Below the pieces are notes generated by a model that was given only the letters and a program-made list of their open reading frames with translations, searched no databases and was not told where the DNA came from. The position numbers were made by a program, and so were the translations under genes. 53,400 nucleotides of DNA from an uncultured Porphyromonadaceae bacterium (GTDB taxonomy: Bacteria; Bacteroidota; Bacteroidia; Bacteroidales; Muribaculaceae), in NCBI GenBank assembly GCA_902495075.1, contig CABUVO010000027.1, forward strand, positions 1-53,400. Reading direction: 5' to 3'. Positions 34,284 to 42,523 of this stretch are shown here, in pieces (positions within the stretch are counted from its first letter, which is position 1; each line of letters begins with the position of its first letter).

Positions 34284-35168
34284 TCAATCATTTTGTTCGT
34301 AATAGTATGAATAATCAATGCCTTTCATAAACATTTCACGGTCATCAATCTTGTCGGTTAAGGCTGGTTCTACCAGTTTTTTGATGCGTGAACTATCGAT
34401 TACACTTTCACGCATCGCCGCCAGATAATCATTCTTGTCTATTTGACTCCAGTCAACACAGCGTTTTAACGACCGTTTTAGCATCAGATCAAGCCAAATG
34501 CGTGTGCTTCGCCCGTTACCTTCCATAAATGGATGCGCCACATTCATCTCAACATACTTGTCCATAATCTCATTGAAAGATGTTTCCGGCATTTTTTCGA
34601 TCATTTGCAGTGTTTCGGGAAAATGCATACAGTTGGCAAAAGTGAAACCACCTTTTGAAATGTTTTTAGTACGTATCTGTCCGGCAAAGTCGTAAAGTCC
34701 ACCGAAGATGTAGGCATGAATCTGTTGCAAACATTTCACACTACCGGGTTCAAGACGTTGTAACAAACCACTCTCGTACAACTGATACGCCTTTTTCCTG
34801 CTTTGCCCGTCTAAAGTATTGTCGCTATATGTAAACCAATCAAGGAATTCATTCGCTCTGTTATTGGGATAATGTTTGGCAAGAACCATAATATCTTCAG
34901 CCGACAAAGCATCACTACTATATCGCTTGCCGTCGGCAGCTACAATTTTAAGTTTGTGAGTGCCACTCACGAACTGAAGCCCTTCCTGTTTCAGTTTGCG
35001 TTTTAGCCACCGCCAATAGTTGCCGGCTTTAACATAGTCAGGCTCGTTGTTGATGGCTCGGACTATGTCTGTAGCAGAAAACCACCAACAATTATTCTCA
35101 TCATCCCACACCGCCCGCACCTCACGGTCGTTGAAGAAGCGTATGGATTTCTTAGATTGTTTTGGCAT
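34284..35168 (-). CDS. Fic-domain protein with BRO-type N-terminal domain
   Basis: The 294-residue protein has residues about 8-112 resembling the BRO/phage-antirepressor domain, as in DinD-like proteins ('VRAVWDDENNCWWFSATDIVRAI', 'YWRWLKRKLKQEG', 'SAEDIMVLAKHYPNNRANEFLDWF'). Residues about 125-260 form a Fic core with the complete motif H212-PFMEGNGRSTR, preceded by a flap region ('GQIRTKNISKGGFTFAN'). Fic enzymes transfer AMP or other nucleotide groups to target hydroxyls. The canonical inhibitory motif (S/TxxxE-G/N) is not seen, so self-inhibition is uncertain. No antitoxin gene is adjacent. The N-terminal domain could bind DNA, perhaps its own promoter, which carries palindromes. Confidence 0.88.
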   Translation of the reverse strand: MPKQSKKSIRFFNDREVRAVWDDENNCWWFSATDIVRAINNEPDYVKAGNYWRWLKRKLKQEGLQFVSGTHKLKIVAADGKRYSSDALSAEDIMVLAKHYPNNRANEFLDWFTYSDNTLDGQSRKKAYQLYESGLLQRLEPGSVKCLQQIHAYIFGGLYDFAGQIRTKNISKGGFTFANCMHFPETLQMIEKMPETSFNEIMDKYVEMNVAHPFMEGNGRSTRIWLDLMLKRSLKRCVDWSQIDKNDYLAAMRESVIDSSRIKKLVEPALTDKIDDREMFMKGIDYSYYYEQND

Positions 35169-35229
35169 CTCTTCTATTTCTACGTGGCTTTAGGTTGTTC
35201 TCGTAAGAAGTTCAAAACTGCAGTTTTTC

Positions 35230-35264
35230 CAAAGTGCAATCAAAAGTGCAAATATTGCACTTTG
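35230..35264. promoter_or_regulatory. Palindromic half-site cluster upstream of the Fic gene
   Basis: Arms AAAGTGCAA (35243-35251) and TTGCACTTT (35255-35263) form a 9-bp palindrome with a 3-base centre, and a third half-site CAAAGTGCAA lies at 35230-35239. The cluster is 62-96 bases upstream of the Fic start. A TATATTTG element on the minus strand at 35368-35361 could drive a leader across it. Confidence 0.5.
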
Positions 35265-35380
35265 GGGAAGCCACGCTTGTTGTGATTGCATTTTGAATGC
35301 TTTGCGTATAAGATTCTTACTTCTATTGCCTAAGAAAAAATCTAACAACTTACTTAGCTACAAATATAAGCAAAAAAAAT

Positions 35381-35417
35381 GAAAGCGGGAAGATTTCGAA
35401 GAAATCTTCCCGCTTTC
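35381..35417 (-). terminator. Terminator of tRNA-Tyr
   Basis: GAAAGCGGGAAGATTTC and its exact complement form a 17-bp stem with a GAA loop. On the minus strand it is followed by ATTTTTTTTGC, a classic intrinsic terminator just 3' of the tRNA. Confidence 0.9.
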
Positions 35418-35419
35418 TG

Positions 35420-35502
35420 TGGGCGAAGATGGATTCGAACCACCGAAGGTATAAACCAGCAGATTTACAGTCTGCCCCATTTGGCCACTCTGGTATTCGC
35501 CC
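35420..35502 (-). tRNA. tRNA-Tyr (anticodon GTA)
   Basis: On the minus strand the gene begins GGGCGAATACC and ends TTCGCCC plus discriminator A, a perfect 7-bp acceptor stem. The anticodon stem-loop CAGACTGTAAATCTG carries GTA. The T-loop is GGTTCGAATCC. At 83 nt with a long variable arm it is a class II tRNA, as expected of bacterial tRNA-Tyr. CCA is not encoded. Confidence 0.96.
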
Positions 35503-35513
35503 GATTGCGGATG

Positions 35514-35544
35514 CAAAATTAATCAAATATTCCGAATCCGCAAA
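35514..35544 (-). promoter_or_regulatory. Promoter of tRNA-Tyr (TTTG-N19-TAATTTTG)
   Basis: On the minus strand TTTG at 35544-35541 and TAATTTTG at 35521-35514 are separated by 19 bases, an ideal housekeeping promoter. Transcription would start a few bases before the mature tRNA 5' end. Confidence 0.75.
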
Positions 35545-35596
35545 ATAAATTTATTCTTTGTGAAATTTAACAACGAATTTCTAACAGCTTCTTAAT

Positions 35597-37249
35597 TCAA
35601 CCGATCATTGTGGCGATATCTTCCTCGACGGAGGTGATGGTGCCGATGTTGAATTTCTCCTGAAGCACTTTCAGTATGTCGGGAGTGAAGAAAGCGGGCA
35701 AGGTGGGTCCGCTGTGGATGTTTTTTACCCCAAGAGCCAAAAGAGCAAGCAGCACGATGATTGCCTTCTGCTCATACCATGCTATATTATAGACAATCGG
35801 CAAGTCATTCACATCCTTGAGACCAAGTGCATCGCGCAACGCAAGCGCTATCCTTACAAGTGAATAGGAATCGTTGCACTGTCCGGCATCCAATACACGT
35901 GGTACGCCTTCGATGTCGCCCAACGGAAGTTTGTTGTAACGGTATTTCGCACATCCGGCTGTGAGAATCACACAGTCTTCAGGCAATGCCTCGGCAAATT
36001 TCGTGTAGTAGGCACGCGATGGGAATCTACCGTCACAGCCTGCCATAACCACGAACTTGCGGATTTTGCCTCGTTTGATGAGGTCTATGATCTTGGGAGC
36101 GAGTTCTATCACCTGATGATGCGCGAAACCTCCGATGATCTCCCCATGCTCGATAGCTGTGGGAGGCGGACATTTCTGTGCGCGGGCAATCAGTTCGGAG
36201 AAGTCTTTCGGTTTCCCGTCTTTCCCTTCTTCTATATGATGGGTGCCGGGCATGCCTACAACGCCTGTGGTATAGACTCTGTCAAGATATGTGCAATTCT
36301 TCTTCGGCGGCACGATACAGTTGGAAGTGAAGAGGAACATGCCGTTGAACGACTCGAATTCATCCGTCTGTTTCCACCATGCGTTTCCATAGTTGCCGGC
36401 AAAATGAGGATATTTCTTGAAAGCGGGATAATACTGCCCCGGGAGCATTTCGGAATGGGTGTAGATATCCACGCCTTTTCCAACAGATTGCTCAAGTAGT
36501 TCCTCAAGGTCCTTTAAGTCATGACCGCTGATCAGGATGCCCGGACGGTCACGCACTCCGATATCAACCTTGGTGATTTCAGGATTACCATAACTTTCAG
36601 TGTTAGCCTTGTCAAGAAGTGCCATCACTTTTACTCCGCCTTCGCCCACATTGAGCACGAGGGATAACAATTCCTCTACGCTTATGTCAGGACGAGCAGT
36701 CTCAGCCATGGCATTTTCAATGATGGCATATACGTCTTCATCTTCGAATCCGAGGTTTGCGGCATGTCGGGCATAGGCTGCCATACCCTTACAACCATAG
36801 ATTGCAAGCTGTTTCAGACCCCGTATGTCATCGTCCTTCTCAGCAAGCACACCGGTAAAGGTTTCGCATTCCTCGGCTTCTTCCGGTTTGGCGTAAAACT
36901 CCACCTGCGGAAGATCCGGAAGTTCGATCCCTTGTTTCTTGGCAGTGCCCGCCAATAGGTTCTTCACTTCGAACACCCGTCGAATGTAATCATCGAGCGA
37001 CGGGTTATCGAAGTTGGCATTTGTGATCGTCGTGAACAATGCATCGATTACCAGATGGCTTGCCTCGCGTGAAGGTTCTCCTTTCTCTCTAAGTGCACGG
37101 TTGATAAGCGACACTCCTCTGACGGCATACAGAAGCAGATCTATCCGCGCCGATGTCTCAGGATGTTTGCCGCATACTCCAATCTTGTTGCAACCCGTGC
37201 CGCGTGCCGTTTCCTGACACTGATAACAGAACATAACCGGATTTTCCAT
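35597..37249 (-). CDS. hcp: Hydroxylamine reductase / hybrid-cluster protein
   Basis: The 550-residue protein has N-terminal cysteines C8, C11, C20 and C26 (CYQCQETARGTGCNKIGVC) for the cubane cluster, and hybrid-cluster ligands in 'MAGCDGRFPSRAYYTKF', 'ILTAGCAKYRYNKL' and 'VLDAGQCNDSYS'. Full family length. Hcp acts in the cytoplasm on hydroxylamine and, in other bacteria, nitric oxide, protecting against nitrosative stress. It is preceded by a cupin gene, three bases away, so the two are one operon. No hcr reductase gene is adjacent. Confidence 0.96.
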   Translation of the reverse strand: MENPVMFCYQCQETARGTGCNKIGVCGKHPETSARIDLLLYAVRGVSLINRALREKGEPSREASHLVIDALFTTITNANFDNPSLDDYIRRVFEVKNLLAGTAKKQGIELPDLPQVEFYAKPEEAEECETFTGVLAEKDDDIRGLKQLAIYGCKGMAAYARHAANLGFEDEDVYAIIENAMAETARPDISVEELLSLVLNVGEGGVKVMALLDKANTESYGNPEITKVDIGVRDRPGILISGHDLKDLEELLEQSVGKGVDIYTHSEMLPGQYYPAFKKYPHFAGNYGNAWWKQTDEFESFNGMFLFTSNCIVPPKKNCTYLDRVYTTGVVGMPGTHHIEEGKDGKPKDFSELIARAQKCPPPTAIEHGEIIGGFAHHQVIELAPKIIDLIKRGKIRKFVVMAGCDGRFPSRAYYTKFAEALPEDCVILTAGCAKYRYNKLPLGDIEGVPRVLDAGQCNDSYSLVRIALALRDALGLKDVNDLPIVYNIAWYEQKAIIVLLALLALGVKNIHSGPTLPAFFTPDILKVLQEKFNIGTITSVEEDIATMIG

Positions 37250-37252
37250 ATG

Positions 37253-37585
37253 TCAATCGTGTTTGATCTTGATCAGCATAACTTTTGAATCAGTTACGGC
37301 ATGGACGGAATGAGGAACGCCGTTGCCCATAAGCAGGAAGTCTCCCTTATGTAAGTGTAGGGGATTGTCGTTCATCGTAAAGATGATTTCACCCTCAACC
37401 AGATAGACCATTACTTCTGCAGGAGCCAGATGTTTGGCGAGATCAAGACCTGCGCTGAATGCAAGCAATGCAATGCCACCGTTATTATTGTTCATGATAT
37501 CCTTGAACTCAACCTTTAAATCGTTTTTCTCAACTTGAGATGCAAGAGGGAACACCTCACCGAATTTATAATCAGTGTTTAACAT
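37253..37585 (-). CDS. Small cupin-domain protein
   Basis: The 110-residue protein is a single cupin barrel: 'AGLDLAKHLAPAEVMVYLVEGEIIF' (motif 1, with H-x-A instead of HxH and the conserved E and G) and 'GDFLLMGNGVPHSVHAVTDSKVMLIKI' (motif 2). The missing second His suggests altered or absent metal binding. It lies three bases upstream of hcp in the same direction, so it probably serves the same nitrosative or redox response. Its function is unknown. Confidence 0.85.
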   Translation of the reverse strand: MLNTDYKFGEVFPLASQVEKNDLKVEFKDIMNNNNGGIALLAFSAGLDLAKHLAPAEVMVYLVEGEIIFTMNDNPLHLHKGDFLLMGNGVPHSVHAVTDSKVMLIKIKHD

Positions 37586-37700
37586 AGTTTGATTTTTTTA
37601 TAAGTTTATAATCTTAAAAAGACTTGAAGTCACTACTAAAACATGAAGATTCGGAAGTTGGTTCATTCCCAGTGCGCGCTCTGTAACGACTATATATAAG

Positions 37701-37746
37701 AAAGATTCCCCATCGTCATCTTTAGAAGAGACGAAAGGGAATCTTT
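37701..37746. terminator. Terminator downstream of the aspartate aminotransferase
   Basis: AAAGATTCCC (37701-37710) pairs with GGGAATCTTT (37737-37746), with an inner TCGTC/GACGA stem. It lies 33 bases beyond the end of the leftward aminotransferase gene. Confidence 0.65.
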
Positions 37747-37778
37747 ATATTGGCTGTATGTGTGAATCGCTTGGTAAA

Positions 37779-38972
37779 TCAGAGAAGTTTCTCGGAAGCA
37801 ACGCGGATGCGACGCATCGCTTCGCGGATGTTGTCTTCCGATGTAGCATAGGAGAGTCGAAGGTATCCGGGAGCGCAGAATGCATCTCCATCAACTACTG
37901 CTACGTGAGCTTCTTCCAGGAGATATAAAACGTAATCACCAGAGGTCTTTATTTCCTGATTGCCATTTCTCTTTCCTATATATGACGATACTTCAGGGAA
38001 AAGATAGAACGCTCCCTCCGGTTTGTTTACGATCCATCCCGGAATCTCTTTGGCAAGCGATACGATAAGGTCGCGACGGCGTTCAAATGCCTTACGCATC
38101 TCTTCAACGCATTCCTGAGGTCCGCGGTATGCCGCTTCTGCCGCTTTCTGAGCAACGGATGAGACTCCCGAAGTGTATTGTCCCTGTAGTTTGGAGCAAG
38201 CTTTTGCAATCTCTAAGGGAGCGGCAAGATAACCGATGCGCCAGCCTGTCATGGCATACGCCTTTGACACTCCGTTTACCACGATCATGCGATCCTTAAG
38301 GCTTTCAAACTGAGATATGCTCGGAGCTCCGCCAACATAGTTGATATGCTCGTAGATGTCATCGGCAAGAATAAGGACGTCGGGATGACGCTCAAGCACT
38401 TCCGCTATGCCGGCAAGTTCCTCTTTTGTGTATACGCTGCCCGTAGGGTTGGAAGGGGAGTTGAACATCACCACGCGTGTGCGCTCGGTGATGGCTGCTT
38501 CGAGTTGATCGGGAGTAATCTTGAAGTCTTGATCCACTCCGGCATAGACCAGCACCGGTTTTCCTTCTGCGAGTTTGACCATCTCTACGTAGCTTACCCA
38601 TGCCGGAACCGGAATGACTACTTCATCACCGGGATTGACAGTGGCGAGGAGAGCGTTGCAGAGTTCCTGTTTTGCTCCGTTGCCAACCACAATCTGAGCG
38701 GGAGTGTAATGAAGCCCGTTCTCACGTTCCAGCTTTTCGCAGATGGCTTCACGCAGCGAAAGATAACCGGGGACGGGGGAATAGTGTGAGAAATTGGCAG
38801 CAATGGCTTCCTTTGCTGCCTCTTTTATGGATTCCGGGGTGTTGAAATCAGGTTCGCCTATCGACATATTGATCACGTCTACACCGGCGGCACGCAGTTC
38901 GGCACTCTTCTGCGACATTACCAGAGTGGCTGATGCCGCGAGATTATTCACTCTCTCAGAAATAAAACTCAT
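37779..38972 (-). CDS. Aspartate aminotransferase, PLP class I
   Basis: The 397-residue enzyme has the class I aminotransferase pattern: 'MSIGEPDFNTPESIKEAA', 'HYSPVPGYLSLREAI', 'MFNSPSNPTGSVYTKEEL', 'ILADDIYEHINY', the PLP lysine in 'NGVSKAYAMTGWRIGYLA', and 'LRLSYATSEDNIREAMRRI' with the substrate Arg. It moves the amino group between aspartate and 2-oxoglutarate in the cytoplasm; related enzymes also accept prephenate or other substrates. It is monocistronic. Confidence 0.92.
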   Translation of the reverse strand: MSFISERVNNLAASATLVMSQKSAELRAAGVDVINMSIGEPDFNTPESIKEAAKEAIAANFSHYSPVPGYLSLREAICEKLERENGLHYTPAQIVVGNGAKQELCNALLATVNPGDEVVIPVPAWVSYVEMVKLAEGKPVLVYAGVDQDFKITPDQLEAAITERTRVVMFNSPSNPTGSVYTKEELAGIAEVLERHPDVLILADDIYEHINYVGGAPSISQFESLKDRMIVVNGVSKAYAMTGWRIGYLAAPLEIAKACSKLQGQYTSGVSSVAQKAAEAAYRGPQECVEEMRKAFERRRDLIVSLAKEIPGWIVNKPEGAFYLFPEVSSYIGKRNGNQEIKTSGDYVLYLLEEAHVAVVDGDAFCAPGYLRLSYATSEDNIREAMRRIRVASEKLL

Positions 38973-39066
38973 GTGGGGTATATGGTTTATATTAAATATG
39001 GATTTGACCTTGGCGCGAAATTACAAATTTTCTCTCTTTTAGCCAAATGATTCCAAAAATTAGTAC

Positions 39067-39074
39067 TAATTTTG
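39067..39074 (+). promoter_or_regulatory. -7 element before the YqiA-like esterase (TAATTTTG)
   Basis: An exact TAnnTTTG match lies 75 bases before the ATG. The predicted leader would contain dispersed repeat copy B. Confidence 0.5.
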
Positions 39075-39087
39075 TAATTAGTAAATA

Positions 39088-39140
39088 TTCGCAAGCGAAT
39101 GTTGAAGGTTATAAGTTTAATCGCGCATAGCGCAGTTTAT
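39088..39140 (+). repeat. Dispersed intergenic repeat, copy B
   Basis: The unit reads TTCGCAAGCGAATGTTGAAG, then TTATAAGTTTAATCGCGC and GCGCAGTTTAT. It matches the reverse complement of copy A (13265-13325) with few differences, and ends nine bases before the esterase start. Confidence 0.8.
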
Positions 39141-39148
39141 AAGGTCGT

Positions 39149-39745
39149 ATGAAAGTTGTATATTTACACGGATTGGGAAGTTCGGGGCAGTCGGCTACCG
39201 CCAGACGTCTCGACCGTTCGCTCCCATCTTCCTATGAGGTGGTTGCCCCTGACATACCTGTGCAGCCGGAACTTGCCATGACTGCTCTGAAGAAACTTGC
39301 AGAGACCCTTGATCCAGACGACGTAATAGTAGGCACATCAATGGGTGGACTTTATGCGCAGCTTTTCAAGGGGTGGAGACGTCTGCTGATAAATCCGTCA
39401 TTTCACACATCGGCGCATCTTAAAGAAAAAATCGGTCAGAGATTGCCGTTTCATACGCCTCGTCGGGACGGTGCCACTGATTTTGAGGTTACAGCCAAGC
39501 TCGTGAAGAAATTCGAGACCATGGAGGCAAAGCAGTTTGATCCCAAGTTCGGCATCTTCAATGGTCGCAAGGATTCTCCGGAGCTTGTCACCGCATTCTT
39601 CGGCACACGAGACACTGTGGCTAACTGCAAGGATGAATATCTTCAGCATTTCTCGCAGTATCACGATTTCGATGGCGAACATCGCGTCGATCCCGACACG
39701 ATAATTAATCTTATTGTACCAAACGTTGTGGGAGTTAGGAATTAG
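39149..39745 (+). CDS. YqiA/UPF0227-like alpha/beta-hydrolase
   Basis: The 198-residue protein starts MKVVYLHGLGSSGQS, with the oxyanion HGxxSS motif, nucleophile Ser in 'VIVGTSMGGLYAQLF' (GxSxGG) and a late His in 'YHDFDGEHRV'. This is the YqiA/YcfP family of small cytoplasmic esterases acting on short acyl esters. No signal peptide. Its last residues (VGVRN) and TAG stop are encoded by a heptamer repeat array that continues downstream. It may be co-transcribed with sdaA, 147 bases away. Confidence 0.85.
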   Translation: MKVVYLHGLGSSGQSATARRLDRSLPSSYEVVAPDIPVQPELAMTALKKLAETLDPDDVIVGTSMGGLYAQLFKGWRRLLINPSFHTSAHLKEKIGQRLPFHTPRRDGATDFEVTAKLVKKFETMEAKQFDPKFGIFNGRKDSPELVTAFFGTRDTVANCKDEYLQHFSQYHDFDGEHRVDPDTIINLIVPNVVGVRN

Positions 39746-39880
39746 GAGTTAGGAATTAGGAGTTAGGAATTAGGAGTTAGAAGTTAGAAATTAGGAGGAA
39801 GGATACAGGGGTTAGAAGATTTGGAGCATATGGAATTAATTCCTCATTCCTAATTCCTAATTCCTCATTAAATTAAACAT
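39731..39880. repeat. Heptamer array (AATTAGG / AGTTAGG) and inverted counterpart
   Basis: From inside the esterase 3' end, AGTTAGG and AATTAGG alternate about eight times with increasing decay (39733-39795). After about 40 unrelated bases, the complementary form follows as ATTCCTCATTCCTAATTCCT and ends in AATTAAACATTAAT just before sdaA. Confidence 0.8.
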
Positions 39881-39892
39881 TAATCAAAGGCA

Positions 39893-41104
39893 GTGAAATC
39901 AATCAAAGAAATATACCGTATCGGCACGGGTCCGAGCTCAAGTCATACAATGGGACCGCGCCAAGCTACACAAGAGTTTTTAAGACGTCTTCCGGAGGGA
40001 GCCTTACATTTTGAGGTGGTGCTCTATGGTTCTCTTGCCGCAACCGGCAAGGGACACATGACAGATGTCGCAATCATCGACACTTTCAAAGCGGCTGGTA
40101 AGGAGGTGGAAATAATATGGAAACCGGATGTGTTCCTGCCATATCATCCTAATGCTATGTTGCTTCGTGCCCTCGGAGAGGATGATGCCGCAGTTTTTGA
40201 AATGACGGTTTATAGTGTCGGTGGTGGCGCCATAAAGATTGAGGGTGATGCCGAACACGAATCGAAAGACATCTACCCGATGAATAAACTGACGGATATT
40301 CTCAACTACTGCGAACAGACCGGCAAATGTTATTGGGAATATGTGGAGGAATGCGAGGGTCCTGAAATCTGGGAATATCTTCACGAAGTGTGGGAGGCAA
40401 TGAAGGCAGCTGTTGAGCGTGGCATTTCTCGGGAAGGTCGTTTGCCCGGTCCGTTGAATCTCAGGCGCAAAGCCACTCAATATTATGTCAAAGCCACCGG
40501 ATATCGCGATAATCTCAAGAGCCGTGGACTTACCTTCTCATATGCCCTGGCAGTGAGTGAAGAGAATGCATCGGGAGGTGTGATCGTGACGGCACCCACA
40601 TGCGGTTCATGCGGCGTGGTGCCCGGTGTGTTGTATCACCTTTGGAAAAGCCGGGATCTTCCCGAAATCCGGGTGCTCCGCGCCCTCGCTACAGCCGGAC
40701 TAATCGGGAATATCGTTAAAGAGAATGCTTCGATTTCCGGTGCGGAAGTCGGTTGCCAGGGAGAAGTTGGCGTTGCTTGCGCCATGGCGGCAGCCGCTGC
40801 CAATCAGCTTTTCGGTGGTAGCCCCGCTCAGATAGAATACGCCGCGGAGATGGGACTCGAACACCATTTAGGTATGACGTGTGACCCGGTGTGTGGTCTG
40901 GTCCAGATACCATGTATAGAGCGTAATGCATATGCCGCAGCGCGCGCCTTGGATGCCAACATTTATTCCTCATTCTCCGATGGTGTGCATCGTGTCAGTT
41001 TCGACAAACTTGTGAACGTGATGCGCGAGACCGGACACGATCTCCCCTCGCTCTACAAAGAGACCGGAACGGGCGGTCTTGCCAAAGATTATCAGCAGAT
41101 GTAA
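39893..41104 (+). CDS. sdaA: L-serine ammonia-lyase (iron-sulfur), single chain
   Basis: The 403-residue enzyme starts at a GTG (V/MKSIKEIYRIG). The beta-type N-terminal domain has 'GTGPSSSHTMGPRQA', and the catalytic alpha-type domain has 'TAPTCGSCGVVPGVLYHL', 'ENASISGAEVGCQGEVGVACAMAAAA' and 'MTCDPVCGLVQIPCIERNAYAA', whose cysteines hold the 4Fe-4S cluster. It deaminates serine to pyruvate and ammonia. Alpha and beta parts are fused, as in E. coli-type enzymes, though shorter. A LysR regulator gene converges on it with three bases between stops, and a Ser/Thr exporter follows, suggesting a serine module. Confidence 0.94.
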   Translation: MKSIKEIYRIGTGPSSSHTMGPRQATQEFLRRLPEGALHFEVVLYGSLAATGKGHMTDVAIIDTFKAAGKEVEIIWKPDVFLPYHPNAMLLRALGEDDAAVFEMTVYSVGGGAIKIEGDAEHESKDIYPMNKLTDILNYCEQTGKCYWEYVEECEGPEIWEYLHEVWEAMKAAVERGISREGRLPGPLNLRRKATQYYVKATGYRDNLKSRGLTFSYALAVSEENASGGVIVTAPTCGSCGVVPGVLYHLWKSRDLPEIRVLRALATAGLIGNIVKENASISGAEVGCQGEVGVACAMAAAAANQLFGGSPAQIEYAAEMGLEHHLGMTCDPVCGLVQIPCIERNAYAAARALDANIYSSFSDGVHRVSFDKLVNVMRETGHDLPSLYKETGTGGLAKDYQQM

Positions 41105-41107
41105 TGG

Positions 41108-42007
41108 TTAAATCCAGGCGTTTTGACGTTCTTTTACCGCTAACGATTCGCTGAGGAAGCGGATGAACTCCTGGGCGGCGCGTTTGCGGTAATTCCCTTT
41201 GAGGGTGTGTACACATCCTTCAAGCTCGTTTCCGGGGAAGTCGAGCGGGATGGCAGTTACGCCGGTCTCATTGTGGATGGTGGCTTCGGCAAGGACCGAC
41301 ACCAGCATCGTCTGGCGTATTATCTTAAGGAGGATATTGACTTCGTTGAGTTCTACTTTTACTTTAAACTCATTTCCTGCAGGTTTGATAAGTTCGAATG
41401 CATTGCGTGCCTGCAATCCCCGAGATGGGAGCGCGAGATCATATCGCTGAAGTTCGTTGAGAGTGACACTTTCCTTTGAGGCAAGGGGATGGTTGTCGGC
41501 AACTATGGCTGCAAGATAATTCTGGAAAAGGATATGTGATTCTACGTCCTCTTCCGGTTTCCACGACCTGAATGCAAGCACAAAATCCACATCCCTCGAT
41601 TTGAGGAGATCCATTAGCTCCGCCATAGGTCGGTAAAATATATTAAGCTTTATGTCGGGATATGTCTTTCGGAACATAATCAGGGTTTCAGTAAGTATAG
41701 GGCTGAAGGAATACGTGACGCCAATGTTGAGCGTGCCAGCCGACATATTGTTGAGATCTGAAATTCGGATGGCACATAGATCGGCGCTTGCTATGGTCTG
41801 ACGTGCGTATGGCAGCATCTCTTCTCCGGCTTCTGTGAGAGTGACGTTATGGCTGCTGCGTATGAAAAGGGGAGTGCCGAGTTCTGTCTCAAGTTGTTTT
41901 ACCTGCTGTGACAACGTGCTCTGCGTGATGCAGAGGATTCTGGATGCTTCTGAAAAGCTTAGTGTTTCTGCAACCTTTACGAAATATTTCAACTGACGTA
42001 GTTCCAT
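41108..42007 (-). CDS. LysR-family transcriptional regulator
   Basis: The ATG at MELRQLKYFVKVAE gives 299 residues and is preferred to a TTG four codons upstream. The winged-helix domain (1-60) includes 'LSFSEASRILCITQSTLSQQVKQLETELGTPLFIRS'. The effector domain (about 90-295) is the periplasmic-binding-protein fold ('LNIGVTYSFSPILTETL'). It is of OxyR/CysB-like length but lacks the paired cysteines of OxyR. It lies between sdaA and the split exporter genes, so serine or threonine homeostasis is a plausible target (inference). Confidence 0.9.
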   Translation of the reverse strand: MELRQLKYFVKVAETLSFSEASRILCITQSTLSQQVKQLETELGTPLFIRSSHNVTLTEAGEEMLPYARQTIASADLCAIRISDLNNMSAGTLNIGVTYSFSPILTETLIMFRKTYPDIKLNIFYRPMAELMDLLKSRDVDFVLAFRSWKPEEDVESHILFQNYLAAIVADNHPLASKESVTLNELQRYDLALPSRGLQARNAFELIKPAGNEFKVKVELNEVNILLKIIRQTMLVSVLAEATIHNETGVTAIPLDFPGNELEGCVHTLKGNYRKRAAQEFIRFLSESLAVKERQNAWI

Positions 42008-42024
42008 TAATTTAAGCAAATTTC

Positions 42025-42510
42025 TTATCTTGTGGCTTGGAAGGATATCTTTTTAAACAAAAATACGGGTAAAATTGCTCCCACTGCCATGCTTAAAAGA
42101 ATGCATATGCATGTCAGAGTGTTGGATGCGAATAGATAGAAGCAATGGTTGAATTCCTCCTGGTTTGTGCTCAGCACACACATTGCCGCTCCTGCAAAAG
42201 AGCGATAGGCATACATTCCCGGAATCATGGGAAGCAGGGCGGGGAAGAAACATGTTTCAGGGGGAGTGCGCACCACCGGTGAGAATATTACGGCAAGAAC
42301 CCCTATTGCGAAAGCTGCAATAAGGGATGCTGGAACAATGTGCAGGCAGATCCCAAATTCCTTGGTCATAAGCATGAACCTTATGGCATGACCGACTGCC
42401 GCTATGGCGGCGCAATAGATGTAAGCGCGTGCCGGCGGTCGGCTTATGGCGGCAAAACCGATAGCTGCTATCGCTGAAAATAATGCATCTTGTAAAATTT
42501 TTTCCAACAT
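42025..42510 (-). CDS. Threonine/serine exporter, ThrE C-terminal half (DUF3815-like)
   Basis: The 161-residue membrane protein has about five hydrophobic segments and the family-like 'FFPALLPMIPGMYAYRSF' motif. In many bacteria the ThrE exporter is one protein with an N-terminal DUF1212 and a C-terminal DUF3815 domain; here they are two genes, 13 bases apart. It should form the inner-membrane exporter with its partner. Confidence 0.85.
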   Translation of the reverse strand: MLEKILQDALFSAIAAIGFAAISRPPARAYIYCAAIAAVGHAIRFMLMTKEFGICLHIVPASLIAAFAIGVLAVIFSPVVRTPPETCFFPALLPMIPGMYAYRSFAGAAMCVLSTNQEEFNHCFYLFASNTLTCICILLSMAVGAILPVFLFKKISFQATR

Positions 42511-42523
42511 AATGGTAAAATCT

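Noticed and set aside
35381..35502. Phage-type attachment site at tRNA-Tyr
   Set aside because: The Fic gene lies 3' of the tRNA, but no integrase and no duplicated tRNA 3' end are visible in the window.
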